64,000 bases of DNA, taken from the NCBI GenBank assembly GCA_035456405.1, contig DATIDG010000094.1, forward strand, positions 20,858-84,857, given 5' to 3'. Every line of letters begins with the position of its first letter. Position 1 is the first letter of the stretch. This document shows, piece by piece, positions 16,961 to 26,445 of the stretch. The notes beneath the pieces are model-generated. The model did not search any database. It was given only the letters and a program-made list of their open reading frames with translations, and was not told the DNA's origin. Source of the DNA: JAGVSZ01 sp035456405 (lineage in GTDB: Bacteria; Pseudomonadota; Gammaproteobacteria; Burkholderiales; SG8-39). A program made the translations under genes and the position numbers.

Positions 16961-17766
16961 GACAGCCAGCGCTTGCGCCGCTTGTAGTGCTTCACGTCGC
17001 GGAAGCTCGCGACCTCGGTCGTCTGCTCGCCGTACCCGAGATAGAAGCGCTGGACGTCCGGGTCGTTGACGAGCCGCTTGGTGGGACCGTCGATCACCAC
17101 TCGACCGGTCTCCATGATGTAGCCGTAGGCGGCGATGCCGAACGCCGCCATCGCGTTCTGCTCGACGAGCAGCATCGCGACGCCGCGCTCGGCGTTGATG
17201 CGCGCGACGATTCCGAAGATCTCGTCCACGACCATCGGCGCGAGGCCGAGCGAGGGCTCGTCGAGCAGCATCAGTACCGGCTCGGCGACGAGCGCGCGCC
17301 CGATGGCGAGCATCTGTTGCTCTCCGCCGGAGAGATAGCCGGCGAGCTGCCTGCGCCGCTCGGCGAGCCGCGGGAAGTAGCCGTACACCATCTCGAAGTC
17401 CGGCTTCGCGGCGCGGCCCGTGAGCGCGTTCGTCGCGGCGACGAGGTTCTCCTGCACCGTCAGGTCCTCGAACACGCGCCGGCCCTCGCGCACGTGCACG
17501 ATCCCGCGGCGCGCGAGGAGGTGCGGCGCCGCGTGGTCGATCCGCTCGCCGCGGAACCGGATGCCGCCGGCGCCGATCGCGCCGTTCTCGAGCGGCAGCA
17601 GCCCCGACACCGCCTTGAGCGTGGTGGTCTTGCCCGCGCCGTTCGCGCCGAGCAGCGCGACGATGCCGCGCTCCGGCACTTCCAGCGAAAGGCCGCGCAA
17701 CACCTGGATGGTATGGTGGTAGACCACCTCCAGGTTCTCCACGCCGAGCGCGGGAGCGGAGGTCAT
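16957..17766 (-). CDS. livF: Branched-chain amino-acid type ABC transporter ATPase LivF
   Basis: A 269-residue ABC ATPase. Walker A is GANGAGKTT (near 38-46), the signature is LSGGEQQML, and Walker B is LMLLDEPSLGLAP, which is typical of LivF. The C-terminus is extended by a basic tail (KHYKRRKRWLS) beyond the usual end. Start ATG at 17766, 8 bases after the substrate-binding protein stop. It would pair with LivG (21.0-21.8 kb) to energise the LivHM permease. Confidence 0.9.
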   Translation of the reverse strand: MTSAPALGVENLEVVYHHTIQVLRGLSLEVPERGIVALLGANGAGKTTTLKAVSGLLPLENGAIGAGGIRFRGERIDHAAPHLLARRGIVHVREGRRVFEDLTVQENLVAATNALTGRAAKPDFEMVYGYFPRLAERRRQLAGYLSGGEQQMLAIGRALVAEPVLMLLDEPSLGLAPMVVDEIFGIVARINAERGVAMLLVEQNAMAAFGIAAYGYIMETGRVVIDGPTKRLVNDPDVQRFYLGYGEQTTEVASFRDVKHYKRRKRWLS

Positions 17767-17774
17767 CCCGAACC

Positions 17775-18971
17775 TCAGCCGATAGTGATCCAGTCCGAGG
17801 CCGGCTCGATCGACTTGCCGGTCACCAGGTAGGTCCGGCCCGCTGGAATCGCGTGCGTCCTCATCGACACCGGCACGCCGAAGATGCCGCCAGTGTCCCA
17901 TTTGTTGATCGACTCGAGCGCCGCCTTCATGTTCGGGCCGGTCAGCTCCTTCTTCGCGCCGAGCGTACGACCGATGACCTGGTCGAAGATCATGCCGACC
18001 AGCCATCCCTGCGTGTAGAACAGCGTCTGCCAGGGGCTGCCGGGCTTCCTCGAGCCGACCTCGCGGATGAGCTCCATCGTGGGCGTCTTCTGGCTGTCGA
18101 AGGAGTAGCGGTACGGCATCACGCCGAGGAACCCGGCGCCGGTCGCGCCCATCTGGTCGATCGTCGTCTTGTCCATGCTGTAGATCGTCCCCATCCCGCG
18201 CGAGGAGAGGCCCGCCTCGCGCATCTGCCGGATGAACTCCGGGATCGGGGCGAGCACGTAGCCGTGGAAGATCACGAAGTCGGGCTTCGCGCGCCGCAGC
18301 TTGATCATCTCGGCCGAGACGTCGACCGCGCCGGGCTTGGTGACGATCTCCAGCGCCACCGGAATGCCGAGCTTCGCGGCCTTCGCCTTCCCGGCGGGGA
18401 TCGGGTCGCGCCCGAACTCGGTGTCGGAGTACACGAAGGCCACCGACGGCTTGGTCGCGCCCGCCGCGCTGCGGCTCACGTGCTCCAGCAGGATCTCGAT
18501 CATGCCGGAGTAGGTCGGGCCGGGCATGAAGTAGTAAGGCGCCTTCACCGGGTCGGCAAGGTCCGACGAGAACGATGGTCCGGTCGCGAGCAGCGACCCG
18601 AGCTGGCTCACCTCCGGCGCGATCGCCTTCGCCCAGCCGGTGGAATCGCCGTAGAACAGGGGCGGTCTGTGCTGCGCCACGATCTTCTTGAAGATCGCGA
18701 CCGACTGGTCGACCTTGTAGCCCGAGTCCTCGGCGACGTAGCGGAGCTTGCGCCCCGCGATGCCGCCCTGCGCGTTCTTCCACTCGACCCAGTCGCTGAG
18801 ACCCGCGTGCAGGCCCGCCCCGGCGAACGCGAACACGCCGGTGATCGGCGGGGCGGCGCCGATGACGATCTCGCCCGATTGCGCAAACACGCGCAGCGGC
18901 GCGCCAAGCGCCGCCGCCGCGCTTGCGGCGATGCCCGAGCCGATGAACCTGCGGCGATCGAAGCTGCTCAT
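17775..18971 (-). CDS. ABC transporter periplasmic substrate-binding protein (LivK/Peripla_BP_6)
   Basis: A 398-residue periplasmic binding protein with a twin-arginine-like signal, MSSFDRRRFIGSGIAASA, cleaved probably after VFAQ. The mature part begins EIVIGAAPPITGVFAFAG, the usual opening of Liv/Amide-type receptors. A Tat rather than Sec signal is suggested by the RR-FIG pattern. It sits inside the operon between livM and livF. The ligand cannot be read from sequence; the operon's acyl-CoA ligase hints at an organic acid rather than an amino acid. Confidence 0.88.
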   Translation of the reverse strand: MSSFDRRRFIGSGIAASAAAALGAPLRVFAQSGEIVIGAAPPITGVFAFAGAGLHAGLSDWVEWKNAQGGIAGRKLRYVAEDSGYKVDQSVAIFKKIVAQHRPPLFYGDSTGWAKAIAPEVSQLGSLLATGPSFSSDLADPVKAPYYFMPGPTYSGMIEILLEHVSRSAAGATKPSVAFVYSDTEFGRDPIPAGKAKAAKLGIPVALEIVTKPGAVDVSAEMIKLRRAKPDFVIFHGYVLAPIPEFIRQMREAGLSSRGMGTIYSMDKTTIDQMGATGAGFLGVMPYRYSFDSQKTPTMELIREVGSRKPGSPWQTLFYTQGWLVGMIFDQVIGRTLGAKKELTGPNMKAALESINKWDTGGIFGVPVSMRTHAIPAGRTYLVTGKSIEPASDWITIG

Positions 18972-19009
18972 GTGTACCTCCTCCTGTCGTGGATCGCGAT
19001 GCCGGAATG

Positions 19010-20053
19010 CTACGTCCTGAAAGGCCACAAGTGGAAGAACCGACGCACCCGCCGCCAGATTTCGGCGAGGCCGTGCGGCTCGAAGATCAGGAATCCGACG
19101 ATCAGCAGGCCGAACACGACCTGACGGATCGACGCGAGAAAGACCCCGGCCTCCTGCACTCCGAGCGCCTCGGCCCAGGCGACGAGCGCGCGCAGCACTT
19201 CCGGGACCATCGTCATGAAGGTCGCGCCCAGGATCGTGCCGAGGATCGATCCGAGACCCCCGACGATGATCGCGGCGAGGTAGAAGACCGAGAGCGGCAG
19301 GCCGAACAGCTCCGGGGTCGCGACCCGGAAGAAGTAGCCCCAGAGCCCGCCCGCGACGCCGGCGTAGAACGACCCGATCGCGAAGGCGAGCAGCTTGTGG
19401 TGGAAGAGGCTGATGCCGAGCACCTCGGCCGAGATGTCGCGGTCCCGGATCGCGATGAACGCGCGCCCGACACGGGTGCGGAAGAGGTTTCGGGCGCCAA
19501 GAAGCATCACGACCGCGAGCGGCACGATCAGGAAGTAGATGCGCTGGTCGCCCGCCAGCTCGAAGCCGAAGAGGGACGCGGCAGGAACGTTGGCGCCGCG
19601 CACGCCGCCCGTCACCGACTCCCACTCGCGGAAGACGAAGCCGAGCACGAACTGCGCGGCGAGCGTGGCCACCGCGAAATAGAGACCCTTGATGCGCAGG
19701 CTGGGGATGCCGACCACCAGCCCGATCGCGGCGCTTACGAGGCCCGCCAGCGGCAGCGCGAGGTAGAACGGGATGCTCGCTTTCTCGGCCACCGCCACGG
19801 TGTAGCAGCCGACGCCCATGAAGGCCGCGTGCCCGAGCGAGATGAGGCCGGTGTAGCCGGTCATGATGTTGAGGCCGGCCGCACTGATCAGGTGGATGCC
19901 GAGGAGGCAAGCGAGGTAGACGAAGTAGCTCCCGCCGACGAATGGGAACGCGGCGAGCGCCGCGAGCAGCACGCCGAGCCATGCCCTCTGGACGCGCGTG
20001 TCGAACAGCGCCTCGTCGTGGCGGTAGCTGGCGTGGAAATCCCCGATTCTCAC
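19010..20053 (-). CDS. livM: Branched-chain amino-acid type ABC transporter permease LivM
   Basis: A 347-residue inner-membrane permease with about ten hydrophobic helices. The conserved LivM stretches GLNIMTGYTGLISLGHAAF (near 65-83), GLYFAVATLA, and the EAA-like loop IAIRDRDISAEVLGI are present. The GTG start at 20053 gives MRIGDFHASYRHDEALF. 38 bases precede the binding-protein start. It forms the permease heterodimer with LivH. Confidence 0.9.
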   Translation of the reverse strand: MRIGDFHASYRHDEALFDTRVQRAWLGVLLAALAAFPFVGGSYFVYLACLLGIHLISAAGLNIMTGYTGLISLGHAAFMGVGCYTVAVAEKASIPFYLALPLAGLVSAAIGLVVGIPSLRIKGLYFAVATLAAQFVLGFVFREWESVTGGVRGANVPAASLFGFELAGDQRIYFLIVPLAVVMLLGARNLFRTRVGRAFIAIRDRDISAEVLGISLFHHKLLAFAIGSFYAGVAGGLWGYFFRVATPELFGLPLSVFYLAAIIVGGLGSILGTILGATFMTMVPEVLRALVAWAEALGVQEAGVFLASIRQVVFGLLIVGFLIFEPHGLAEIWRRVRRFFHLWPFRT

Positions 20054-20070
20054 GAGAACCCCTTACGCCA

Positions 20071-20126
20071 CAGAGAGCACGGGGGACACGGAGAATGGAG
20101 AAGTCGGATTGGTCATGTCCGTGTCC
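20071..20126. repeat. Degenerate inverted repeat of the CAGAG/GGACACGGA family
   Basis: Between livH and livM lies CACAGAGAGCACGGGGGACACGGAG. The nine-base core GGACACGGA (20084-20092) is matched by its reverse complement TCCGTGTCC at 20118-20126. The same core pair occurs in the mutase operon near 26.45 kb, and the CAGAGAGCGC motif occurs in the inverted repeat near 3.06 kb. The repeat probably forms a hairpin in the liv mRNA. Confidence 0.7.
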
Positions 20127-20142
20127 GCTGCAGCCGAGGCTC

Positions 20143-21021
20143 TCAAAGCCTTTCGATGTCCCGAGTTCCGAACAGGCCGTACGGCCGCACCATCAGGATC
20201 ACCAGGACGACGAGGTAGGGCACGACGTCGCGCGCCTGGCCGCCGATGAACGCGACAGTGATGCTCTCCAGCCAGCCGACGATGAGCCCGGCGATGATCG
20301 CGCCGGCGATGCTGTCGAGCCCGCCGAGGATGATCACCGCCAGCACGCCGAGCGCCACGGTGCCGAGCGTCGGCGAGAGGCTGGTCATCGAGGCCACGAT
20401 GATGCCGGCGACCGCGCCGGTGACGCCGGCAAAGATCCAAGTCAGGCGTTGCGTCCTGCGGACGTCGATCCCCATCGCGTACGCGGTCACCGGGTCGGAC
20501 GCTGCCGCCCGCATCGACACGCCGCCCTTCGACCAGTGAAAGTACGCCGTGAAGCCCGCAATCAGCGCGACGGCCAGCGCGAAGCTCCACAGCACCTGGC
20601 CCGGCAGGAGGACTTCGCCGAGGATCAGCGGCTTGCGCGGGAGGATCTCCGGCAGCGCGAGGTTGGCGCCGCCCCAAATCGCCTCCGCGGCGCCGTGCAG
20701 CACCGCGCCGAGCCCGATCGTGGCCATGACGATGCTGATCACCGGCTGCCCGGCGAGCGGGCGCAGCACGAAGCGCTCCACCACCGCGCCGAGACCCGCG
20801 ATGCCGACAAGCGTGAGTGCGAGCGCCGCCCACCACGGCAGCTTCAGGAAGACGTGCGTGGTCCAGAAGAGGTACGCCCCGACCATCATGAACTCGCCCA
20901 TCGCGAAGTTGATGACGCGCGTGCCCTTGTAGACGAGCACGAAGCCGAGGGCGATCAGCGCCAGGACGCCGCCCGAAAGCAGCCCGACGAGGCTGAATTC
21001 GGCGAGGAGGAGCCAGTCCAT
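20143..21021 (-). CDS. livH: Branched-chain amino-acid type ABC transporter permease LivH
   Basis: A 292-residue permease with about eight transmembrane helices. Family segments include LLSGGVLALIALGFVLVYKG and VINFAMGEFMMVGAYL near the N-terminus, and the cytoplasmic coupling loop AMGIDVRRTQRLTW. The start is ATG at 21019-21021 (MDWLLLAEFSL), 5 bases after the LivG stop. The frame is open upstream into livG, but the family begins here. Confidence 0.9.
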   Translation of the reverse strand: MDWLLLAEFSLVGLLSGGVLALIALGFVLVYKGTRVINFAMGEFMMVGAYLFWTTHVFLKLPWWAALALTLVGIAGLGAVVERFVLRPLAGQPVISIVMATIGLGAVLHGAAEAIWGGANLALPEILPRKPLILGEVLLPGQVLWSFALAVALIAGFTAYFHWSKGGVSMRAAASDPVTAYAMGIDVRRTQRLTWIFAGVTGAVAGIIVASMTSLSPTLGTVALGVLAVIILGGLDSIAGAIIAGLIVGWLESITVAFIGGQARDVVPYLVVLVILMVRPYGLFGTRDIERL

Positions 21022-21026
21022 CGTTG

Positions 21027-21812
<786 letters not shown>

Positions 21813-21921
21813 CGGGTCCTCCTCGGAAGGCGCGCGGCCTGCGCGGTCTCGCGCCGCGCTCGCGGGCGCGGCGACTATAGCATGCGGCTGCGGCTAGAAT
21901 CGCGCTCACAGGAGGTGCGTC

Positions 21922-23112
21922 ATGGCGGACGTGGACGTCGTGCTCGCGGGCGGCATGCGCACGCCTTTCGGTGATTTCGGCAAGTCGCTGCGCGAGGTGC
22001 CGCTCGCCGCGCTCGGCGTTCATGCCGCGAAGGCGTGTCTCGGCAAGGCCGGTCTCACCGCATCGCAGGTCGACCATCTCGTGTTCGGCAACGTGGTGCC
22101 GGTCGACTACGACGGGCACTTCGTCAGCCGCAAGGTCGCCCTGGGCGCCGGGCTGCCGGTCGAGTCGAGCGCGTTCGCGGTCAACCGTGCGTGCGCGTCC
22201 GGCTCGCAGGCGATCGCAAGCGCGGCGCAGAACGTGCGCGAGGGCCTCTCCGACATCGCTCTCGCGGTCGGCGGCGAGAACTTCTCGCGCGTGCCGTACG
22301 TCTCGCAGGGGACGCGCTGGGGCGCGCAGCGCGGGCCCGCGGCGCTCGACGACGGACTGGACTACGCTTACCGCTGCCCGTTCTCGCGCGAGCTGATGGG
22401 CGAGACCGCCGAGAACCTGACGGAGCGATTCGGCTACAAGCGCGAGGACATGGACGATTGGGGGCTCATGAGCCAGATGCGCGCCCGCGAAGCGATCGAG
22501 GGCGGCTTCCTCGCGCAGCAGATTGCCCCGATCGAGGTGCCGGACGGCAAGGGCACGCGCCTGTTCGAGCGCGACGAGTTCCCGCGCTTCAACGTGACGC
22601 GCGAGAAGCTCGCGAGCCTCAAGCCGGCGTTCCGCGCCGGCGGCTGCGTGACGGCGGGCAACTCAAGCGGCGTGACTGACGGCGCCGCGGCGGTGATCGT
22701 GGCCGCGCGCCGCGCTCTAGAGCAGGCGGACGTGCGGCCGGAAGCGCGCGTGGTCGCTTACGTGACCGTCGGCGTCCCACCCGAGATCATGGGCGCGGGG
22801 CCGGTCCCGGCGATCGACGAGCTGCTGCGGCGCACCGGCCTGCGCGTCGACGAGATCGACTACTTCGAGATCAACGAGGCGTTCGCCGTGGTCAACCTGC
22901 ACGCGGAGGCCGAGCTGAAGATCCCGCGCGAGCGGACGAACCTCTACGGCGGCGGCATCTCGATCGGCCACCCGCCGGGAGCGACGGGAATCCGGATGAC
23001 GATCACTGCGATGCGCCACCTCGCCGCCGCGCGCGGCCGCTACGCCATCATCAGCATGTGCTGCGGTGCCGGGCAGGGGATGGCGACGCTGATCGAGAAT
23101 CTGCGATACTGA
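21922..23112 (+). CDS. Thiolase (acetyl-CoA C-acyltransferase)
   Basis: A 396-residue thiolase. The nucleophilic Cys91 is in NRACASGSQA, the His is in IGHPPGATG (near 350), and the second Cys is in MCCGAGQG (near 381). It cleaves 3-oxoacyl-CoA or condenses acetyl-CoA. The second-half proline in GHPPG is less common than Ile or Leu. The ribosome site AGGAGGTG, 6 bases upstream, is nearly perfect, suggesting high expression. It is followed by a small unknown gene and is convergent with the mutase-operon acyl-CoA dehydrogenase. Confidence 0.9.
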   Translation: MADVDVVLAGGMRTPFGDFGKSLREVPLAALGVHAAKACLGKAGLTASQVDHLVFGNVVPVDYDGHFVSRKVALGAGLPVESSAFAVNRACASGSQAIASAAQNVREGLSDIALAVGGENFSRVPYVSQGTRWGAQRGPAALDDGLDYAYRCPFSRELMGETAENLTERFGYKREDMDDWGLMSQMRAREAIEGGFLAQQIAPIEVPDGKGTRLFERDEFPRFNVTREKLASLKPAFRAGGCVTAGNSSGVTDGAAAVIVAARRALEQADVRPEARVVAYVTVGVPPEIMGAGPVPAIDELLRRTGLRVDEIDYFEINEAFAVVNLHAEAELKIPRERTNLYGGGISIGHPPGATGIRMTITAMRHLAAARGRYAIISMCCGAGQGMATLIENLRY

Positions 23113-23131
23113 CGCGTCAACGGAGCGTTCG

Positions 23132-23482
23132 ATGTCTGCACCGACCCCCGCCAAGCCCAGAGGCTCCCGCGTCGCCTGCTCGGTGCGCACGAGCGACGGC
23201 GCCAACGGCGTCTATTCCGTCTTTCCCGGCGCGGAGCCCAAGTCGATCGGCACCGTCGAAGCGGTCAAGTGGGACAAACAGCCGACCGGTCCGGTCACGC
23301 AAGGCGTCTTCACGATCATCGGCGAGATGGGGATGACTGGCCAGGTGATCCTGGTCGACCAATTCAAGTGGGAAGCGCTGCAGAAGACCAAGCTCGAGAA
23401 CCACTTCTACGCGGCGCTCCTCTGGGGCGGAACGCCGCTGAAAGTCGTCGACGACGCGGTGGTGATGACGAAGCGGGGCTGA
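23132..23482 (+). CDS. Small conserved-looking protein of unknown function
   Basis: A 116-residue soluble protein starting MSAPTPAKPRGSRVACSV, 19 bases after the thiolase gene and probably co-transcribed. I do not recognise a family. It has a single Cys, alternating hydrophobic stretches suggesting a small beta-rich fold (GVFTIIGEMGMTGQVILVD), and no signal peptide or membrane helix. Codon use matches its neighbours. The stop is one base from the stop of the convergent acyl-CoA dehydrogenase gene. Confidence 0.65.
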   Translation: MSAPTPAKPRGSRVACSVRTSDGANGVYSVFPGAEPKSIGTVEAVKWDKQPTGPVTQGVFTIIGEMGMTGQVILVDQFKWEALQKTKLENHFYAALLWGGTPLKVVDDAVVMTKRG

Positions 23483-23483
23483 G

Positions 23484-24632
23484 CTAGCGCCCCTCGAACA
23501 GCTTTCGGGCGATGATCTCCTTCATGATCTCGTTCGCCCCACCATATATGCGCTGAACGCGGGCGTCGGCCCAGGCGCGCGCGATCGGGTATTCCCGCAT
23601 GTAGCCGTAGCCGCCGTGCAGCTGCAGGCAGGCGTCGATGACGCGGTTCTGCATGTCGGTCAGCCAGTACTTCGCCATCGACGCGGTCGCGGTGTCGAGC
23701 TTGCCCTCGAGGTGGAGCGCGATGCAGTGGTCGAGGAACGCGCGGCCGATCGTCACCTCGGTGTGCGCCTCGGTGAGGGCGAAGCGCACGTGCTGCTTCT
23801 CGGCGAGCGGCGCGCCGAAGGCCTTGCGCTCCCGCACGTAGTCCACTGTCCACCGGATCGCCGACTCGGCGGCGGCGACCGCGCCGATCGCGACGAGCAG
23901 GCGCTCCTGGGGCAGCTGTGACATGAGGTAGCCGAAGCCCTTGCCCTCTGCGCCGAGCAGGTTTGATGCGGGTACGCGCACCTCGTCGAAGAGCAGCTCC
24001 GAGGTGTCCTGGGCGTGCATCCCGACCTTCTCGAGGTTGCGACCGCGCGCGAACCCGGGACGGTCGGCCTCGACCAGCACGAGGCTCACGCCTTTCGCGC
24101 CTGCTTCCGGATCGGTCTTCGCCGCGACAAGGAACAGGTCGGCGATCTGGCCGTTCGAGATGAAGATCTTCTGGCCGCTGATCACGAGTTCGTCGCCATC
24201 CCGCCGCGCCCGCGTGCGGATCGCGGCGACGTCGCTGCCGGTGCCCGGCTCGGTCATGCAGATGCCGGAGATCGTCTCGCCAGTGGCCATTCGCGGCAAC
24301 CACTTGCGCTTCTGATCCTCGCTCCCGTAGTGGATCAGGTACGGCGCGACGATGTCCGAGTGCAGGTAGAAAAGCGGCCCGGTCGCCCCCGCCCAGCACA
24401 GCTCCTCGGTGACGATCGTCGAGAGCAGGAAGTCGCCGCCCCCGCCGCCGTACTCGGCCGGTAGTGCGGGGCAGAGGAAGCCCAGCTCGCCCGCCTTGCG
24501 CCACAGCTCGCGCGGAACCTGCCCCCGCTCCTCCCAGTCGCCGTGATGCGGCGCGACTTCGCGTTCGACGAATCGCCGGACGGTCTCGCGGAAGGCGTAA
24601 TGCTCGTCGGTGTAGGGGAGGGTGAAGCTCAT
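23484..24632 (-). CDS. Acyl-CoA dehydrogenase of the mutase operon
   Basis: A 382-residue FAD-dependent acyl-CoA dehydrogenase. Motifs are CMTEPGTGSDVAAIRTRA (near 124-141), IFISNG, and QLHGGYGYMREYPIARAW near the C-terminus. The start is ATG at 24632, 4 bases after the thioesterase stop. It is the last gene of the tetR-B12-mutase-meaB-thioesterase-dehydrogenase operon and would oxidise the mutase product or its precursor to an enoyl-CoA. Its specificity is not evident from sequence. Confidence 0.88.
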   Translation of the reverse strand: MSFTLPYTDEHYAFRETVRRFVEREVAPHHGDWEERGQVPRELWRKAGELGFLCPALPAEYGGGGGDFLLSTIVTEELCWAGATGPLFYLHSDIVAPYLIHYGSEDQKRKWLPRMATGETISGICMTEPGTGSDVAAIRTRARRDGDELVISGQKIFISNGQIADLFLVAAKTDPEAGAKGVSLVLVEADRPGFARGRNLEKVGMHAQDTSELLFDEVRVPASNLLGAEGKGFGYLMSQLPQERLLVAIGAVAAAESAIRWTVDYVRERKAFGAPLAEKQHVRFALTEAHTEVTIGRAFLDHCIALHLEGKLDTATASMAKYWLTDMQNRVIDACLQLHGGYGYMREYPIARAWADARVQRIYGGANEIMKEIIARKLFEGR

Positions 24633-24636
24633 CGCG

Positions 24637-25068
24637 TCAGGCGTGCTTGGCGTCGTGGGGCCGGGAAGTGACGTAGACCGTGCCGGTGAACGAGGAGACC
24701 GGCGTCCCGTCCGCCCGCGTCACGTCCACACGATACACGCCCAGCCGGCGCGTGCGCGTGATCTCGATCGCGTTTGCGGTCAGCACGTCGCCGGCCTGCA
24801 CCGCGACCTGGTAGGTGATGTGCGCGTCGATGCCGGCGGCGATAGTGCCGTGCGAGTTGGAGGCGAGCCCGAACGCGGTGTCGGCGAGCGCGAAGATCAC
24901 GCCACCGTGGCAGCTCCCGTTGAAGTTGAGATGGTCCCTGCGCACCTTGAGCGAGACCGCCGCGCGGCCGAAGCCGCCGTCGATGCATTCGATTCCGAGA
25001 CTGCGAGTGAGCGGATCGTGCGCAGCCATGTGCGCGATCCGCTTGCGGGCCTGTTCGTCGCGATCCAT
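24637..25068 (-). CDS. PaaI-type hotdog acyl-CoA thioesterase
   Basis: A 143-residue hotdog-fold thioesterase with the PaaI signature NFNGSCHGGVIFALADTAF (about residues 50-68), in which the Asn, HGG and the Asp of LAD form the active site. Such enzymes hydrolyse aryl- or acyl-CoAs to recover CoA from dead-end intermediates. The gene begins 31 bases after the MeaB fusion gene and ends 4 bases before the dehydrogenase. Within an operon around a radical mutase, a CoA-salvage role is reasonable. Confidence 0.85.
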   Translation of the reverse strand: MDRDEQARKRIAHMAAHDPLTRSLGIECIDGGFGRAAVSLKVRRDHLNFNGSCHGGVIFALADTAFGLASNSHGTIAAGIDAHITYQVAVQAGDVLTANAIEITRTRRLGVYRVDVTRADGTPVSSFTGTVYVTSRPHDAKHA

Positions 25069-25098
25069 TCAGGTTGTGCTCGATCGCTGCAGGGGGGG

Positions 25099-26418
25099 TC
25101 AATCCGGAAAGCCGAGCAGCCGGACGAAGCCCGCCACGGGCTCGCCCGCCGCGTCGGCGCCGTTCTCGCGGGACTTGGGATCGGGATAGCCGAGCTTCAG
25201 CGCGGCGACCACGATCTCGTTTGCGGCGAGCCCGAGCTCGTGCTCGATCACGTCGTGGTAACGCGCCACCGAGGTGCGGGAGAACGCCACGAGGCCGCGC
25301 GCCCGCGCCGCCGCGAGCAGCGCCTCGATGTGCATGCCGCAGTCGAGCCAGTCGCCGCGCCCGAGCGGCCACGCCGCGGTGTAGATCAGTGCGAGCGGCG
25401 CGCCCGATGCCGGTTCACCGAGGCCTGCGGCCTGCAGCGCGGCGACGAGCCGCGCGAGCGGTTCCCCCGCGAGAACATAAACGCGCCACGGCGGGTCGCC
25501 GCTCGTGGCGAGCGCCGGGCGCGCCGCCGCGAGGACCGCTTCTACGGTTTCGCGCGAGACCGGCGCCGGGAGCAGCGCCTGAGGTGTCCGATGCGAGACG
25601 AGCGCGCGATCGACCGCAGCCCGGTCGTCCGCGCTGACCGGCGGCTGCGCCCGCAGCCGGCGACCGCGCCCGGCGAACGCGGCGTGCGTGTCGATCGCAT
25701 CCACGAGCTCCGGCGTCCCTTCCTTGGTGGTGGCGGTCGTGCGCAGCACGCGCACCTCCCACTCGCCCCGCCGGCGCAGCCTGAGCATCTCGCGCAGGGC
25801 GCGTTCGGTGTCGACGGCGAGCGGCGAGTCACCCTTGTTCACCACCAGGATGTCGGCGATCTCGAGGATGCCCGCCTTGATCGCCTGCACGTCGTCGCCC
25901 AGGCCGGGCGCGCACACGACGATACGCGTGTCCGCGATCCCGGCCACCTCCACTTCCGACTGCCCGGTGCCGACCGTCTCGACCAGGATGGTGTCGAACC
26001 CCGCCGCGTCGAGGACGTCCACGATCCGGCTCGTCTGGCGCGACAGGCCGCCGAGGTGGCCGCGCGATGCGACCGAGCGGATGAACACCCGGTCGTCGCT
26101 CCCGTGCTCGCCCATGCGCACGCGGTCGCCCAGCACGGCGCCGCCGGTGACGGGGCTCGACGGATCGACTGCGACAACGCCGATCCGCCGGCCGCGCGCG
26201 AGCAGCTCGCCGAGCAGGGCGTTGATCAGCGTGGACTTGCCCGAGCCGGGCGCGCCGGTGATGCCGATCGCGTGCGCGCTTCCGACGTGGGGCGCCATCG
26301 CCGCGTTCAGCGCGGCGCTCTCGCGGCTCTCCGTCTCGACCGCCGTGATCGCGCGCGCGATCGAGCGCCGGTCGCCGGCGCGAACCGGGGCGAGGAGCGG
26401 GTGATCAGCGGGATTCAT
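25099..26418 (-). CDS. MeaB-like G-protein chaperone fused to a nitroreductase-like domain
   Basis: A single 439-residue frame. Residues 1-255 are a MeaB/ArgK P-loop GTPase: Walker A GAPGSGKS (55-62), DPSSPVTGGAVLGDR, the VETVGTGQSE switch (146-155) and NKGD (194-197). MeaB proteins load and protect B12-dependent acyl-CoA mutases. The usual C-terminal dimerisation arm is replaced from about residue 262 by a nitroreductase-like flavin domain: HRTPQALLPAPVSRE, DPPWRVYVLAGE (308-319), LDCGMHIEALLAAARARGL, and KLGYPDP. The classic RRSxR start is degenerate. There is no frameshift or stop at the junction. Located directly downstream of the mutase. Confidence 0.85.
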   Translation of the reverse strand: MNPADHPLLAPVRAGDRRSIARAITAVETESRESAALNAAMAPHVGSAHAIGITGAPGSGKSTLINALLGELLARGRRIGVVAVDPSSPVTGGAVLGDRVRMGEHGSDDRVFIRSVASRGHLGGLSRQTSRIVDVLDAAGFDTILVETVGTGQSEVEVAGIADTRIVVCAPGLGDDVQAIKAGILEIADILVVNKGDSPLAVDTERALREMLRLRRRGEWEVRVLRTTATTKEGTPELVDAIDTHAAFAGRGRRLRAQPPVSADDRAAVDRALVSHRTPQALLPAPVSRETVEAVLAAARPALATSGDPPWRVYVLAGEPLARLVAALQAAGLGEPASGAPLALIYTAAWPLGRGDWLDCGMHIEALLAAARARGLVAFSRTSVARYHDVIEHELGLAANEIVVAALKLGYPDPKSRENGADAAGEPVAGFVRLLGFPD

Positions 26419-26445
26419 CTAACGGAAGAGGTGAACAACGGTCAA

